Assembly: GCF_004799685.1 (NCBI RefSeq)
Contig: NZ_CP031311.1
Location: forward strand, 1,178,001 to 1,242,000
Length of the DNA: 64,000 nt
Direction of reading: 5' to 3'
DNA from: Halobellus limi
GTDB taxonomy: Archaea > Halobacteriota > Halobacteria > Halobacteriales > Haloferacaceae
Under the pieces are notes generated by a model. That model worked only from the letters and a program-made list of their open reading frames with translations. It searched no databases and was not told where the DNA came from. Numbering within the stretch: position 1 is the first letter of the stretch; every line of letters begins with the position of its first letter. Below, piece after piece: positions 8,061-16,614 of the stretch. The translations under genes were made by a program, and so were the position numbers.

Positions 8061-9285
8061 GTGGACTCTCGTTCTGGCCTTCACAGGCAGGCTCGTAATC
8101 GCCGTTCACGTTCAACGTCCCGCGATTCAAGCGCACGTTTACGGGTGCGCCTCCGCTCGACGACTTTTGCGCCGAACGGAGATACTTCAGACCGATATTC
8201 TTCGCCGCGTTATAGTCAGCGTTCACTTCGTAGCCGCACTTCTGGCAACAGAACCACTCTTGTGTCTGGCGGTTCTCGCGGAGTGTCGTCCCACACTTCG
8301 AACACCGTTGGGATGTGTAGGTGGGACTCACTTGCTCGACCGAGATGCCGACCACCTCGGCTTTGTATTCAACGTACTCGAACAGCCGGCGGAACGCCCA
8401 GACGTGGAATTTCTTGGCGTTCGGCATCCGCTCACGAATTCCAGTCAGGTTCTCGAACGCGATCACGTCGCAGTCGGTTTCGACGGCTTCCGCGATGAGT
8501 TCCTTCGAGACGGTGTGTAAGAAGTGGTCGTAGCGGCCTGTCTCCGTGCGTCCGACCGACTGGATAGTTTCGTGAGCGGCTCGCGTTCCACGTTGTTGAA
8601 GCGATCCGCGCCGCTTCTCGAACTCGCGGTGCCAGTGGTTCAACTCTGATCCGTTCCAGAACGTACCTGTCGAAGTGACGGCGACGTTTTCGATGCCGAG
8701 GTCAACGCCGAGGACTGTGCTGTGCTCGTCGTTGCCTTCGTCGGCAGTCTCGAACTCCACGTCCGCCTTTGTTCGGACGTGAAGGTAGAAATCCCCCTCT
8801 CGGTAGTGGAGTTCTGCGCCCGTCACTTCGTAATTAGTATTGAACAAGTACTTCGAGTGTGGCGTCTCGCGGTTCTCGTCGGGAAGAACGTACTCGGCGG
8901 TGATGCGTCCGTCCACGGTTGAGAGTGTGGCGTGGTCGTCGTTGAACGTCGCACACCGCTTGTCGTAGACGAGCGTCGGGGCGGAGAAGTGCGGTTTTCC
9001 TGCGTAATCACCTTGCTTCCACCGAGCGACGACGCTCTGGACGGCGTCGGCGGCCTTGTTGCGGGCGTTCTGCACGAGATTCGCTTGGAGCCGAGTCTCT
9101 GCCCGCACGTGGTCGTACGTTTCGCGTTGGAGTTCGGCTTTGCTTGTCGTCTTGTACTCGCCTTGCCACGCGTGGTCTACGACGTAATTGGCAGCCCACA
9201 AGAACTCGGAGACGGTTTCGTGGAGGAGGTCGGCGTCGCTGTCTGCCACGTCGAGTTTTACTGGAACAGTACGACGGACCTCCAT
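7966..9285 (-). CDS. tnpB: TnpB, RNA-guided nuclease of an IS200/IS605 (IS1341-type) element
   Basis: The 439-residue protein has the RuvC-like triad: D195 in [11 protein letters not shown]278 in IAFENLTG and D357 in [11 protein letters not shown] zinc finger lies between the last two (CSKC at 328-331, C347 and C350). The N-terminal half has the usual wedge/REC-like region. All catalytic residues are present, so it looks active. No tnpA is seen within the window, which makes it an IS1341-type element that would need a transposase elsewhere. GC is a little lower than in neighbours. The C-terminal 60 residues are encoded by hairpin-rich DNA that probably doubles as guide RNA. Confidence 0.92.
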   Translation of the reverse strand: MEVRRTVPVKLDVADSDADLLHETVSEFLWAANYVVDHAWQGEYKTTSKAELQRETYDHVRAETRLQANLVQNARNKAADAVQSVVARWKQGDYAGKPHFSAPTLVYDKRCATFNDDHATLSTVDGRITAEYVLPDENRETPHSKYLFNTNYEVTGAELHYREGDFYLHVRTKADVEFETADEGNDEHSTVLGVDLGIENVAVTSTGTFWNGSELNHWHREFEKRRGSLQQRGTRAAHETIQSVGRTETGRYDHFLHTVSKELIAEAVETDCDVIAFENLTGIRERMPNAKKFHVWAFRRLFEYVEYKAEVVGISVEQVSPTYTSQRCSKCGTTLRENRQTQEWFCCQKCGYEVNADYNAAKNIGLKYLRSAQKSSSGGAPVNVRLNRGTLNVNGDYEPACEGQNESPRENPSADAQSARRQTKSDGTLNEANGDAVSE

Positions 9286-9385
9286 CCGTACTTCAGATGG
9301 GTGTCTATGCCTTTATATTAGTGACGGGTCGTTGGGAGTCGGTCAGCAATCGAGCGTGGTTGGTGTCGTACTGTGTCGGTTTCCT

Positions 9386-9428
9386 CTCCGACCTACTCGC
9401 TCGCTACGCTCGCTCCTTGAGGTCGGAG
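9386..9428. repeat. Inverted repeat upstream of tnpB
   Basis: CTCCGACCT at 9386-9394 pairs perfectly with AGGTCGGAG at 9420-9428 around a loop made of CGCTCG-type repeats. It could be the left-end hairpin of the tnpB element or an unrelated terminator-like structure for the DUF7504-like gene ending at 9477. Confidence 0.4.
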
Positions 9429-9476
9429 GCTCCTCCTTGCATTCGCTGAAGTCCGTTTGCGGCGATCGACGCCCGC

Positions 9477-10334
9477 TCACAACAGCGAGACCGACCCGTC
9501 GTCGTCGAACTGGAGGACCGTATCGAACAGCGACTGGAACGTGCGGACGGTCTGGTCGTCGTGCTGCTGTGGGTCGAAGTGGTAGTGAGCGCGGACGCCG
9601 GCAGACTGCACGCGGCCGCGGAGGACGTGCAGGAACCGAAACACCCGCTCGTGGTCGTCGTTCAGGCTGAGCAGGTCCGAGAGGGAGTGAAAACACATCG
9701 TCGTCTGCCCCGACGTCTCCTCCCACTCCGTGAGGATCTTGCTGGTCACGATGCCGATCCGTCGGAGGTCCTGCGTGTTCGAGACGCTTCTGACCGTGAC
9801 GGGGCCGTCGTACTCGTCGTAGCTCACCTCCCGGTTGTAATTCCGCACGTCGACGACGGCCGTCTCACCGACCGGTCCGTTGAGGTAGTTTTCGAGCACC
9901 GAGAGGCGTTGGCTCGGCGTGTCGGTGATCGTGATCACGAGGAGGTTCACGCGCTCTTCCGAACGGGACTCCATCAGTCGCGAACAGAGCCCCTGTTCTG
10001 CGGGACAGTCGGAGGGGCCGTTCAGGAGGACGTTGGACGCCCCGCCGGTCAGTTCCAGGAGGGCCTCCGTTTTCGGATCGAGGGCGGACTCCCTGCCGCT
10101 CTCTTCACCCTGAGCGACGAAGTCCCACTCGCCGAGGTCCTCGTCGTCGAGCGTCGGTTCGGCATCGCTTCGCCGTTCGAGCGATTCGGCGAGCTCCGAC
10201 AGTGACTGTGAGCCGCCTGTCTCTCCGGCCTTATCGACTTCGCCGGACCCGCCGCTGAGACGATCAGCCAACTCAGACAGAGACGAGGAACGATCGCTAT
10301 CGGAAGTCGACGACGTCTCCTCGTCGTTTCCCAT
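9477..10334 (-). CDS. DUF7504-like haloarchaeal protein, 285 aa
   Basis: The first 95 residues are a disordered acidic region containing two SLSELA-type motifs (SSSLSELADRLSGG and SQSLSELAESLERR). The remainder resembles the RecA/KaiC-like fold of haloarchaeal DUF7504 proteins: NVLLNGPSDCPAEQGLCSRL near residue 100, then RVNLLVITITDTPSQRL and TTMCFHSLSDLLSLNDDHER. A canonical Walker A is absent, so ATP use is doubtful. These genes often lie beside HalX or other signalling genes, as here with the divergent HalX gene. Its role in signalling is inferred. Confidence 0.7.
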   Translation of the reverse strand: MGNDEETSSTSDSDRSSSLSELADRLSGGSGEVDKAGETGGSQSLSELAESLERRSDAEPTLDDEDLGEWDFVAQGEESGRESALDPKTEALLELTGGASNVLLNGPSDCPAEQGLCSRLMESRSEERVNLLVITITDTPSQRLSVLENYLNGPVGETAVVDVRNYNREVSYDEYDGPVTVRSVSNTQDLRRIGIVTSKILTEWEETSGQTTMCFHSLSDLLSLNDDHERVFRFLHVLRGRVQSAGVRAHYHFDPQQHDDQTVRTFQSLFDTVLQFDDDGSVSLL

Positions 10335-10445
10335 ACGGGGTACTGTTAGAGCGAATTAATAAGTCTTAGCGTCAGGCGAGCGAAACCCAACGGCGGCCAT
10401 CAAAAACTGATAATCCTGAAAGCGCGGGTGCATTCTATCTGAGTT

Positions 10446-10478
10446 ACGTCCTTCAGGACGTGGGGGTGGTCAACCCCC
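10446..10478. repeat. Two adjacent hairpins upstream of the HalX gene
   Basis: ACGTCC/GGACGT with a 4-base loop (10446-10461) is followed directly by a GGGGG/CCCCC stem with a 7-base loop (10462-10478). They end about 50 bases before the HalX start codon, so they could be regulatory. The pair also looks like a solo end of an IS200/IS605-type element. Confidence 0.4.
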
Positions 10479-10528
10479 GTAAACTTATCACCACAACGGC
10501 CCAAACCGTTGGCAGGCGCACCGACAGT

Positions 10529-11092
10529 ATGAGCACATATCCCCACGTCCTGATTGTCGACGACGAGCCGGACCTCGCAGAGTTATACGCGTCGTGGTTG
10601 CCGGAGGACCACATCGTCGAGACGGCTCACGACGGGACCACCGCGCTCGAACGGTTCGGCGAGTCGGTCGACGTCGTGCTCTTAGACCGGCGGATGCCGG
10701 GGCTCTCCGGCGACGAGGTCCTCGAGCGGATCCGCGAACGCCCGACGAACTGCGGCGTCGCGATGATCACCGCCGTCGATCCGGACTTCGACATCCTGGA
10801 ACTGGGGTTCGACGCGTACCTCACGAAGCCGGTCGGAAAACCGGACCTCAGAGACGTCATCGATCGCCTGCTTCGGCGCTCGGAGTACACCGAAACGCTC
10901 CGGCAGTTCTTTATGAAGCTCTCGAAGCGCGAGGCGCTGATGGCCCAGAAGCCGCTGTCCGAACTCGAATCCGATTCGCGGTACCAACAGCTGGAATCGG
11001 AGATCGAAACGCTGCGGCAGGAGTCGGAGGCGCATATGGCCGAACTCGACGGGGAGGACTTCGAGGCGCTGTTCTACCGGCTCGACGCCTGA
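10529..11092 (+). CDS. HalX-type response regulator, 187 aa
   Basis: Residues 1-120 form a receiver domain: MSTYPHVLIVDDEPDLAELY gives the acidic pair, VVLLDRRMPG the phospho-acceptor Asp, and AYLTKPVGKPDL the conserved Lys. The C-terminal 65 residues are the HalX helical domain, with FFMKLSKREALMAQKPLSEL and a coiled segment. HalX proteins are haloarchaeal signalling outputs of uncertain mechanism. The ATG at 10529 is preferred to the upstream in-frame ATG at 10460 because the receiver starts there and a TATA-like AAACTTATCA (10481-10490) sits about 40 bases upstream. Confidence 0.9.
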   Translation: MSTYPHVLIVDDEPDLAELYASWLPEDHIVETAHDGTTALERFGESVDVVLLDRRMPGLSGDEVLERIRERPTNCGVAMITAVDPDFDILELGFDAYLTKPVGKPDLRDVIDRLLRRSEYTETLRQFFMKLSKREALMAQKPLSELESDSRYQQLESEIETLRQESEAHMAELDGEDFEALFYRLDA

Positions 11093-11340
11093 GGCGATCG
11101 AAGGCCATTCGCAGTGACGACGGTACGCACTCGGAATCGGGGGGAGCCCGCTCACGTCGGATCACACTCGTTTCTCCGGTGGCCGTTGCCAGTTCACTCG
11201 TACGACGGAGGTGATCCCGAGGTCGACGAGCGACCATCGGGAGTGATCCGAGAGGCAGTACGTCTCTTTCGTCGTCACGAGAACACTTCGCTCTCTCGAA
11301 CGACGGGGGAGCTTTTACAGAGCCAGCGACGCCGTCGCTT
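11093..11340. other. Intergenic stretch with no gene seen
   Basis: Between the HalX gene and repeat copy A I see no convincing reading frame. The sequence is ordinary high-GC DNA with no start and ribosome-site combination that fits a conserved protein. Confidence 0.5.
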
Positions 11341-11395
11341 GCCCAGCGGAACACTACCGGGCGAAAAGGGATTAATAGACTCGGTGGAACTGTAA
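11341..11395 (+). repeat. Island repeat, copy A
   Basis: This copy contains the invariant core GGAACACTACCGG followed by GGGCG and, about 20 bases on, TAATAGACTCGGTGGAA. The first half forms a GC-rich hairpin with a 2-base insertion compared with copies B-D. It lies 83 bp before the universal stress protein gene. Confidence 0.8.
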
Positions 11396-11477
11396 TGGGT
11401 AGGCTGTGGCATTCAAGCAGGAGTTTTCGCCGATCAGTTGGGAACGTGTGTATTGTGGAAAATTGGCTCCCATCTTG

Positions 11478-12362
11478 ATGTGGCCCCTGAACGAATTCGG
11501 TGGTGTGTTCGAGAACATCCTTGTCCCGACCGACGGAAGCGACTGTGCGCAGGCGGCTGTCGGGTACGCCGCAGACTTGGCGACACGTTATGATTCGAGG
11601 GTACACGCGCTCTGTGTGGCTGATTCCAGAACGCTCGAAAACCTCCCACAGTACGACCAAATTACGAAAGAACGTGAGGAGGTCGCTGAAAGGGCCTGCA
11701 ACGACCTTTCCGAGAGTGGCGTCGCAGTTGAACAAGCCGTCCGTACTGGCGTCCCCTACGAGACGATTCTCCGGTACGCGACCGAACAGGATATCGATCT
11801 CATCGTGATGGGGACACACGGTCGAACCGGCGTCCAACGGTATCTGCTAGGGAGTGTCACCGAGAAGGTCGTCCGGCTCTCGGATGTGCCAGTATTGACG
11901 GCGAAATCGGAAGGCGACGGCGAAGTCACGTGCCCTTACACCGAAATCTTGGTGCCGACCGACGGAAGCGAGGGAGCTGAGGCCGCTGTTGACCCCGCGG
12001 TCGATATCGCACACACCTACAATGCTCGCCTCCATACGCTCTCGATCATCGATACGATGGCGATGGGCGTCGACGTCCGTTCCGGTGCAATCCTCGAAGC
12101 ACTCGAAGAGTCAGCCCGATCCGCGGTAAAAACCGTCGAGGAGCAAGCGGCCCAAGCTTCTGTGTCTGCGGTAGAAACCGAGATTGAACACGGGAGCCCC
12201 TACCGAGGGATTCGTTCCTACGTTGAGGAACACGACATTGATCTCGTCGTGATGGGTACCCACGGACGCAGTGGGATCGAGCGATACCTCTTGGGAAGCG
12301 TCGCCGAAAAGACAGTGCGTACGTCACCAGTTCCTGTAATGACCGTTCGTCAGCCAGAGTGA
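11478..12362 (+). CDS. Two-domain universal stress protein, 294 aa
   Basis: Two UspA domains lie in tandem. The first begins VFENILVPTDGSDCAQAAVG and ends with the ATP-binding motif MGTHGRTGVQRYLLGSVTEK. The second begins YTEILVPTDGSEGAEAAVDP and ends MGTHGRSGIERYLLGSVAEK. Both G-2X-G-9X-G(S/T) type loops are intact, so it is probably an ATP-binding UspA. The ATG at 11478 was chosen; a GTG at 11505 would start right at the first domain, and an ATG-less extension upstream has no family match. It lies in the repeat-bounded island, just after copy A. Confidence 0.88.
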   Translation: MWPLNEFGGVFENILVPTDGSDCAQAAVGYAADLATRYDSRVHALCVADSRTLENLPQYDQITKEREEVAERACNDLSESGVAVEQAVRTGVPYETILRYATEQDIDLIVMGTHGRTGVQRYLLGSVTEKVVRLSDVPVLTAKSEGDGEVTCPYTEILVPTDGSEGAEAAVDPAVDIAHTYNARLHTLSIIDTMAMGVDVRSGAILEALEESARSAVKTVEEQAAQASVSAVETEIEHGSPYRGIRSYVEEHDIDLVVMGTHGRSGIERYLLGSVAEKTVRTSPVPVMTVRQPE

Positions 12363-12428
12363 ACCAGCGATCAGGAATGAGTCTTGATCTGTCTTGCCGT
12401 GTAGAATCTACAGATAAGCAAGGCGAGT

Positions 12429-12451
12429 GCCTCGGGGCTTGACCCCGAGGC
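12429..12451. repeat. Perfect 9-bp hairpin after the stress-protein gene
   Basis: GCCTCGGGG and CCCCGAGGC pair around CTTGA. It is 66 bases past the stop codon, so it could end transcription. The stem and the following CGGTTCACCG recur in a degraded form at 23273-23300, which points to a dispersed element end. Confidence 0.5.
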
Positions 12452-12647
12452 GGTTCACCGTTCTCAACACTGAGTCCGCCCTGAACCACTTCTCCGGTCA
12501 AAGGATGCCCCGCTTCTGTACTCGACACTGACTACTAGGTCATCCCCCGGCGTGCTTCCAGTAACTAATGGCTGTCTCCGGTTCGACGGGCTGTAGGTAA
12601 TTAAGCATAAAAGACGGGAGAATTTTTTGGTGGTCTCGGGAGACCGT

Positions 12648-13571
12648 TCAGGTCGTCTCTTCTTTCGGGGGCTGATACCCACGGCGGGAGAGATGAAAGA
12701 TGTTGAGCGTCCGGAGAATTCCGTGGATACCCAGACATGAGCCGAACGCTATCGTCCCCAATTTCCCGCCTGACCCCCCGACGAACGGCGTCGTGTACAC
12801 GACTACCAGCCCGACCCCGATTCCAGTCGTTCCGATCCACCACTCGTTCGGGATTCGTTTCGGATCCGTCATCCCCGCGAACGAAGCGGAGTAAACGGCC
12901 GCGGCGAGTAGTTCCCCCGAGGCATCGACGAATACCGGGAGCAGGAGCCCGCCAACTGTACCCACGAGCCCGGAGGCCAAGACCGGATCCGCAGCCGAGC
13001 GAGTATGAACCGTGAAGGAGCTGATGGCACTGAGTGCCGCGAACCCGACCACTGGGAAGAGTACACGCTGACTGGGGATTGTGCCACTCTGAAAGGAGCC
13101 AGCAGTCGGCAGCAAGATCATCAACACTCCGACGAACGCGGTCGTTCCCAGCTTTCCACCTACGCCGTGAAACACCGGATGGGCGACGGTAAACAGAAGT
13201 CCGGCAAGCACCGCGGCGAGGGTCGCATACCAGTATGACCCGAACAGCTCCGGAGAGGTCATCCCGACGAACGCGCCGCAGTACACTGGGACAGCCACGC
13301 CTTGGATGGTTATGGCTGCGATGATTCCGACCAAACTGGCGGCTACAATCGGAGACACCCCCAGTTCTGCGACACCAGCGAAGGTGAGCAACGTCCCGCT
13401 AACGACAGCTAACAGGTTCTGATGGGCCTCGCTAACAACAACAGTCCCTTGGTCGATAACACGACGCAGTTCCCACCACTCGTATCTGATTCCTAACCCG
13501 GTTCCGAGGGTACCAGCAATGAGGACTGGACTCAGCAGTATGGGCCCGCTCGGAAGGAAGGTGCCCCACAC
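12648..13571 (-). CDS. Polytopic membrane protein of unknown function, 307 aa or longer
   Basis: About eight to nine hydrophobic helices are visible. Two related segments occur, AVPVYCGAFVGMTSPELFGS and AAAVYSASFAGMTDPKRIPN, suggesting an internal duplication. GGKLGT also occurs twice (VGGKLGTTAFVG and SGGKLGTIAFGS). The only start in this frame is a GTG at 13571, but hydrophobic coding sequence continues in frame upstream to about 13643 without any ATG or GTG, ending at a stop. The gene may have lost its true start. I cannot assign a substrate. It is convergent with the stress-protein gene and lies between repeat copies A and B. Confidence 0.6.
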   Translation of the reverse strand: MWGTFLPSGPILLSPVLIAGTLGTGLGIRYEWWELRRVIDQGTVVVSEAHQNLLAVVSGTLLTFAGVAELGVSPIVAASLVGIIAAITIQGVAVPVYCGAFVGMTSPELFGSYWYATLAAVLAGLLFTVAHPVFHGVGGKLGTTAFVGVLMILLPTAGSFQSGTIPSQRVLFPVVGFAALSAISSFTVHTRSAADPVLASGLVGTVGGLLLPVFVDASGELLAAAVYSASFAGMTDPKRIPNEWWIGTTGIGVGLVVVYTTPFVGGSGGKLGTIAFGSCLGIHGILRTLNIFHLSRRGYQPPKEETT

Positions 13572-13787
13572 GCCGAAGCCGAAGAGAACGAGCGGTGCTA
13601 CCGCCAGGAGGAGAAACCCCCGACCACTGGTGGCCAGGGCAGTGACCGTTCAAGTACGTTCCAGTGTGTCATCGGTCAGCTAGAGGGATCGGCAATTCGG
13701 TTCAATCGATGAGCATCCATTGACGGTGTCCGGACTAAAGCCGTTCGTATTATTCACAGACTTTTCTAATAGAATATCTGAAATGTC

Positions 13788-13837
13788 GCCCGGAACACTA
13801 CCGGGCGAGTTTCTACTAATAGCTCGGTGAAAGTGAA
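13788..13837 (+). repeat. Island repeat, copy B
   Basis: GCCCGGAACACTACCGGGC makes a perfect 6-bp hairpin with a 7-base loop. It is followed by GAGTTTCTACTAATAG and CTCGGTGAAAGTGAA. It lies between the membrane-protein gene and the APC permease gene. The rest of the 323-base gap (13572-13894) holds only the possible upstream coding remnant described for the membrane protein. Confidence 0.85.
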
Positions 13838-13894
13838 CGAGTGAGTCCACATTGAACGAGGGCGTCTCGCCGTTTTGAAATTTCGTCGCTCAGA

Positions 13895-15247
13895 TCAGCC
13901 TCTCTCCCCACTGTCGACATCGGGTGTGAACGAACTCCGATCGACATAGAGGGACTCGACGAGAAAGACTACCGCGAAGATCCCGATAATCCAGAGCAGA
14001 ATCTCCACGTCAGTCCGATAGAGGTGATAGAGAACGATCGGGAGTGCGACTCCCGTACCGACCAGACCGAGTACTGGGATGAAGCGGTTCGACCCCGTCT
14101 CGTCGGCGAGTATGAGGTTCGTGTAATTCGTGACTGCAAACGAGATCAGAAACGCCACTGATCCGAACTCGGTGATCTGTTTGAGAGTGCCGAGGGCTGC
14201 GAGTGCTGCCGTCAGACTCCCGATGATCAGCAACGCGTAGACCGGGATTCCGTCCCGATTCCGAAACGAGAACAGACGGGGGAGTGCTCCCTCCGTTGCG
14301 ATTTTATTAACGAGCCGCGAGGTGCCGAAGAGAGTCGCGTTGATACCTGAGGAAGTGCTCTTCATCGCCGAAAGGATCACCAGAACGAATCCCGCACTCC
14401 CGAGCACCGGTATGTTGGAGACGGCCTCGGCCAGGGCGACTTCCCGATGGGCGAGGAGTTGCTCGGGCGTGAGATGGAGCGTTGCCATGAACGACACCGA
14501 AACGTAGATTAGAATCGCGATAGCGATGGCGACGTACATCCCGATTGGTAACACTCGTTCTACGTTTTCGATGTCTTCGTAGTCATAGACCAGTAGTTGG
14601 AATCCTTCATAGGAGACGAAGATGATGGCGAATCCGGTGATGGGGCTGACGACGCCCTTGCTGAAGAAGTCCAGCGCAGCCACGCTCCCATCGTAGAAAA
14701 CCACTCCGAGGGTTGCGAGCGACAGCAAGATGACGATTTTGATGTACACCGCGATATCTTCAAAGAGACCAGTCTCCTGGACCCCCCGGAGGTTGAGCCC
14801 GACGAACGCAGCGACGATCATTGTCGAAATCACCGGCCGCAGGAGTTGCGGGAGTTCGATTCCTGCGATGGCTCGCGCGGCAGTGAGCGTGTACGCACCG
14901 AAGGCGAACGCGTACATCGCCATCACACCCACGTATCCGACGACGAGAATCCACCCGACGTACGCGGCGACAGTCGGATTGTCGACGATGTGCTCGACGA
15001 ACGAAAAGACGCCGCCGTGCTCGCCGAAGTGCAGCGTGAGTTTGAGATAGGAATAGGCAGTGAGGAGGGTGATGACGCCCGCAATGAAATACGACAACGG
15101 GACTGCATTACCGGCTTGCTGCATTGCGACGCCGAGTACGGCGTAGATCCCGCCGGAAACCATTCCGCCGACACCCATCGCGACGACCTCGACGAGTCCG
15201 AGTCGCCCGGGACGACTGCGAGTCAGGAGAGATCGGAGTGATTTCAT
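13895..15247 (-). CDS. APC-superfamily amino acid permease, 450 aa
   Basis: Twelve hydrophobic helices are visible. The first includes VEVVAMGVGGMVSGGIYAVL, the glycine-rich unwound helix that binds substrate backbone in APC transporters. Helix 6-like sequence GFAIIFVSYEGFQLLVYDYE matches the second broken helix. The length is usual for the family. It should import amino acids or related compounds across the cell membrane, but the substrate is not readable. It is the only gene between repeat copies B and C. No stress-protein domain is fused, unlike the permease at 34780-37032. Confidence 0.85.
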   Translation of the reverse strand: MKSLRSLLTRSRPGRLGLVEVVAMGVGGMVSGGIYAVLGVAMQQAGNAVPLSYFIAGVITLLTAYSYLKLTLHFGEHGGVFSFVEHIVDNPTVAAYVGWILVVGYVGVMAMYAFAFGAYTLTAARAIAGIELPQLLRPVISTMIVAAFVGLNLRGVQETGLFEDIAVYIKIVILLSLATLGVVFYDGSVAALDFFSKGVVSPITGFAIIFVSYEGFQLLVYDYEDIENVERVLPIGMYVAIAIAILIYVSVSFMATLHLTPEQLLAHREVALAEAVSNIPVLGSAGFVLVILSAMKSTSSGINATLFGTSRLVNKIATEGALPRLFSFRNRDGIPVYALLIIGSLTAALAALGTLKQITEFGSVAFLISFAVTNYTNLILADETGSNRFIPVLGLVGTGVALPIVLYHLYRTDVEILLWIIGIFAVVFLVESLYVDRSSFTPDVDSGERG

Positions 15248-15290
15248 AGGGGATATGATCGAGATGTCCAGTTAACCCATTAAAACATCT

Positions 15291-15343
15291 GCCCGGAACA
15301 CTACCGGACCAGAAACTGCTAGTAGGCTCGGTGGAAGTGTAAC
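15291..15343 (+). repeat. Island repeat, copy C
   Basis: GCCCGGAACACTACCGG is followed by ACCAGAAACTGCTAGTAGG and CTCGGTGGAAGTGTAA. It lies between the permease start and the Doc-locus small gene. The second palindrome (CTGCTAGTAG) keeps its pairing character with different bases from copies B and D. Confidence 0.85.
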
Positions 15344-15383
15344 TCACGCGTCTGCGAATCGAGAATAGACGTATGTGAAACCG

Positions 15384-15524
15384 CTACTCGTTTTCGAGGG
15401 CGTCGTAAATATCGCGGTGTTCATCCCGATCAGCCTTGGCGACGTGCAACACGAGCGCTCGACGAATGTCATCCATCACATCATCGAGTGGCGTTCGTTC
15501 GCCTGTCTTCTCTTCCGTCGCCAT
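15384..15524 (-). CDS. Small acidic protein beside a broken Doc toxin, 46 aa
   Basis: The ATG complementary to 15522-15524 gives MATEEKTGERTPLDDVMDDI and a short Asp/Glu-rich helical protein. A longer in-frame start at 15602 overlaps the toxin reading frame and is less likely. It begins 25 bases after the toxin stop, so the two were probably one transcript. It could be an antitoxin or accessory protein, but it shows no Phd/YefM or AbrB motif that I can recognise. Confidence 0.5.
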   Translation of the reverse strand: MATEEKTGERTPLDDVMDDIRRALVLHVAKADRDEHRDIYDALENE

Positions 15525-15549
15525 ATCTATCTCTTGTCTATGAATCCGG

Positions 15550-16037
15550 TTAATCGTTCGGGTCCGATGAGTCATCGGACAGCTGTTCGAGTCCATACTC
15601 AACGAGATCGCCTCGACATCGCTTGACCACTTCGTTCAAATCGACACCGGACGTGTGTGTTCGGAGATATTCGAGCACGTGGTCCTCATCGACCGTCGTC
15701 TCGTCCGTCCCGAACTGCTTCAGTATCTCCCTGACCTCGTCGTCGTAGTCGAATCGATACCCATTGAGCAGGTAGAACACAGTCGTCGCGTTGAGTGCGG
15801 TGCGCTTGTTGCCGTCCACGACGGGTGATTGGCGACGAGAAGCCGAAGCAGATGAAACGCCTTCTCGTGAACCGTCTCCGGAACTGACCCGAAGCTCCCT
15901 TCGCTGATGTAATCCAGCGCGAATTCGATGTCGCCACGGCTCTGGATGCCCGAACTCGTGTCGGGATACTCCGAGACGATGTCCTCGTGGATGTCGAGGA
16001 CATCCTCGACCGATGGATACCAGAACGAGTCGGTCAT
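15550..16037 (-). pseudogene. Doc/Fic-family toxin gene broken by a frameshift
   Basis: The 5' part (start 16037) encodes MTDSFWYPSVEDVLDIHEDI through FHLLRLLVANHP. In the next frame the sequence resumes with VVDGNKRTALNATTVFYLLN, so together they restore the Fic/Doc active motif HPxxDGNKR. The junction is near 15822, where one base is missing after the CACCC. The rest of the Doc fold, including the C-terminal helices, is intact. Doc toxins phosphorylate EF-Tu in bacteria. As written the gene makes a truncated protein, so the toxin is probably dead unless this is a base-call error. Confidence 0.8.
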
Positions 16038-16148
16038 CGTCGGAGTCTCACGCCGAACAGACCTATTGTTTTCTCTCTACGACTGTACGAGTCTCGGAAG
16101 TACTCCACAGGTCTTCTGTGAGTAGAATCATTGTATCGAAGGATGTGC

Positions 16149-16199
16149 GCCCGGAACACTACCGGACGAGTTTCTACTAGTAGACTCAGTGAAAGTAAA
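16149..16199 (+). repeat. Island repeat, copy D
   Basis: GCCCGGAACACTACCGG, ACGAGTTTCTACTAGTAG and ACTCAGTGAAAGTAAAA match copy B closely. The central CTACTAGTAG is a perfect palindrome. It lies 112 bases upstream of the Doc start codon. Confidence 0.85.
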
Positions 16200-16381
16200 A
16201 CGGACTGGAGCACCAGCATCTGGCGACCGAGTGGCTCGTAGAGCCCGGTAGGTCGCCAGTTCACTCGCGCGAGCGAATGCGAGCGCGAGGCCAAGGAAGG
16301 GGCGAAGCCCCTGACGCAGGCTTTTGGTCGAGCTTTTGCCGAGCGAGCCGCAGGCTCGCGTAGCGCAAAAGGTCGATGTAC
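16200..16381. other. Gene-free low-complexity stretch between repeat copies D and E
   Basis: The sequence contains runs of GCGAGCG-type repeats, a GAGCC/GGCTC hairpin near 16346-16356 and short direct repeats such as GCTTTTGGTCGAGCTTTTGC. No coding sequence is apparent. Such sequence is common beside insertion scars in haloarchaea, which is background knowledge rather than proof here. Confidence 0.5.
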
Positions 16382-16405
16382 GCCCGGAACACTAACGGCC
16401 GGCCT
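16382..16405 (+). repeat. Island repeat, copy E, truncated
   Basis: GCCCGGAACACTAACGG keeps the first hairpin half with one change from the core and then diverges. The upstream context GATGTACGCCCGG matches copy D's GATGTGCGCCCGG. It is the last copy before the core-type gene at 16615. Confidence 0.6.
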
Positions 16406-16614
16406 CATCCCGGGGCTGCGTGCCGCGTCGGCCGGGAAACCCTCGTGTCGGGCGGTCCGTCTTTCGGGCGCGGACGGTCCACGGATGTCGCACACCCGGG
16501 TTCGCCGCCGATTCATCGCTCCCGTAACGGGAGAACTCGGGCGGGGACTAAGGGTGCGCACTCGGACGAACGGGACCGACGCCCAAGGCCGTTCCGGCTC
16601 GCTGTCGGAACCGG

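Larger units (their letters stand above)
7955..9430 (-). mobile_element. tnpB-only IS200/IS605-family element (limits approximate)
   Basis: The element contains tnpB only. Its right end must lie at or just beyond the tnpB stop, next to or overlapping the stop codon of the coiled-coil gene. Its left end lies upstream of 9285, perhaps at the inverted repeat at 9386-9428. Exact ends cannot be fixed because this family makes no target duplication. Confidence 0.6.

Noticed and set aside
11341-16405. Classical integron attC sites
   Set aside because: The repeats lack the GTTRRRY and RYYYAAC core sites and no integron integrase is in the window, so only the looser cassette-like reading is kept.
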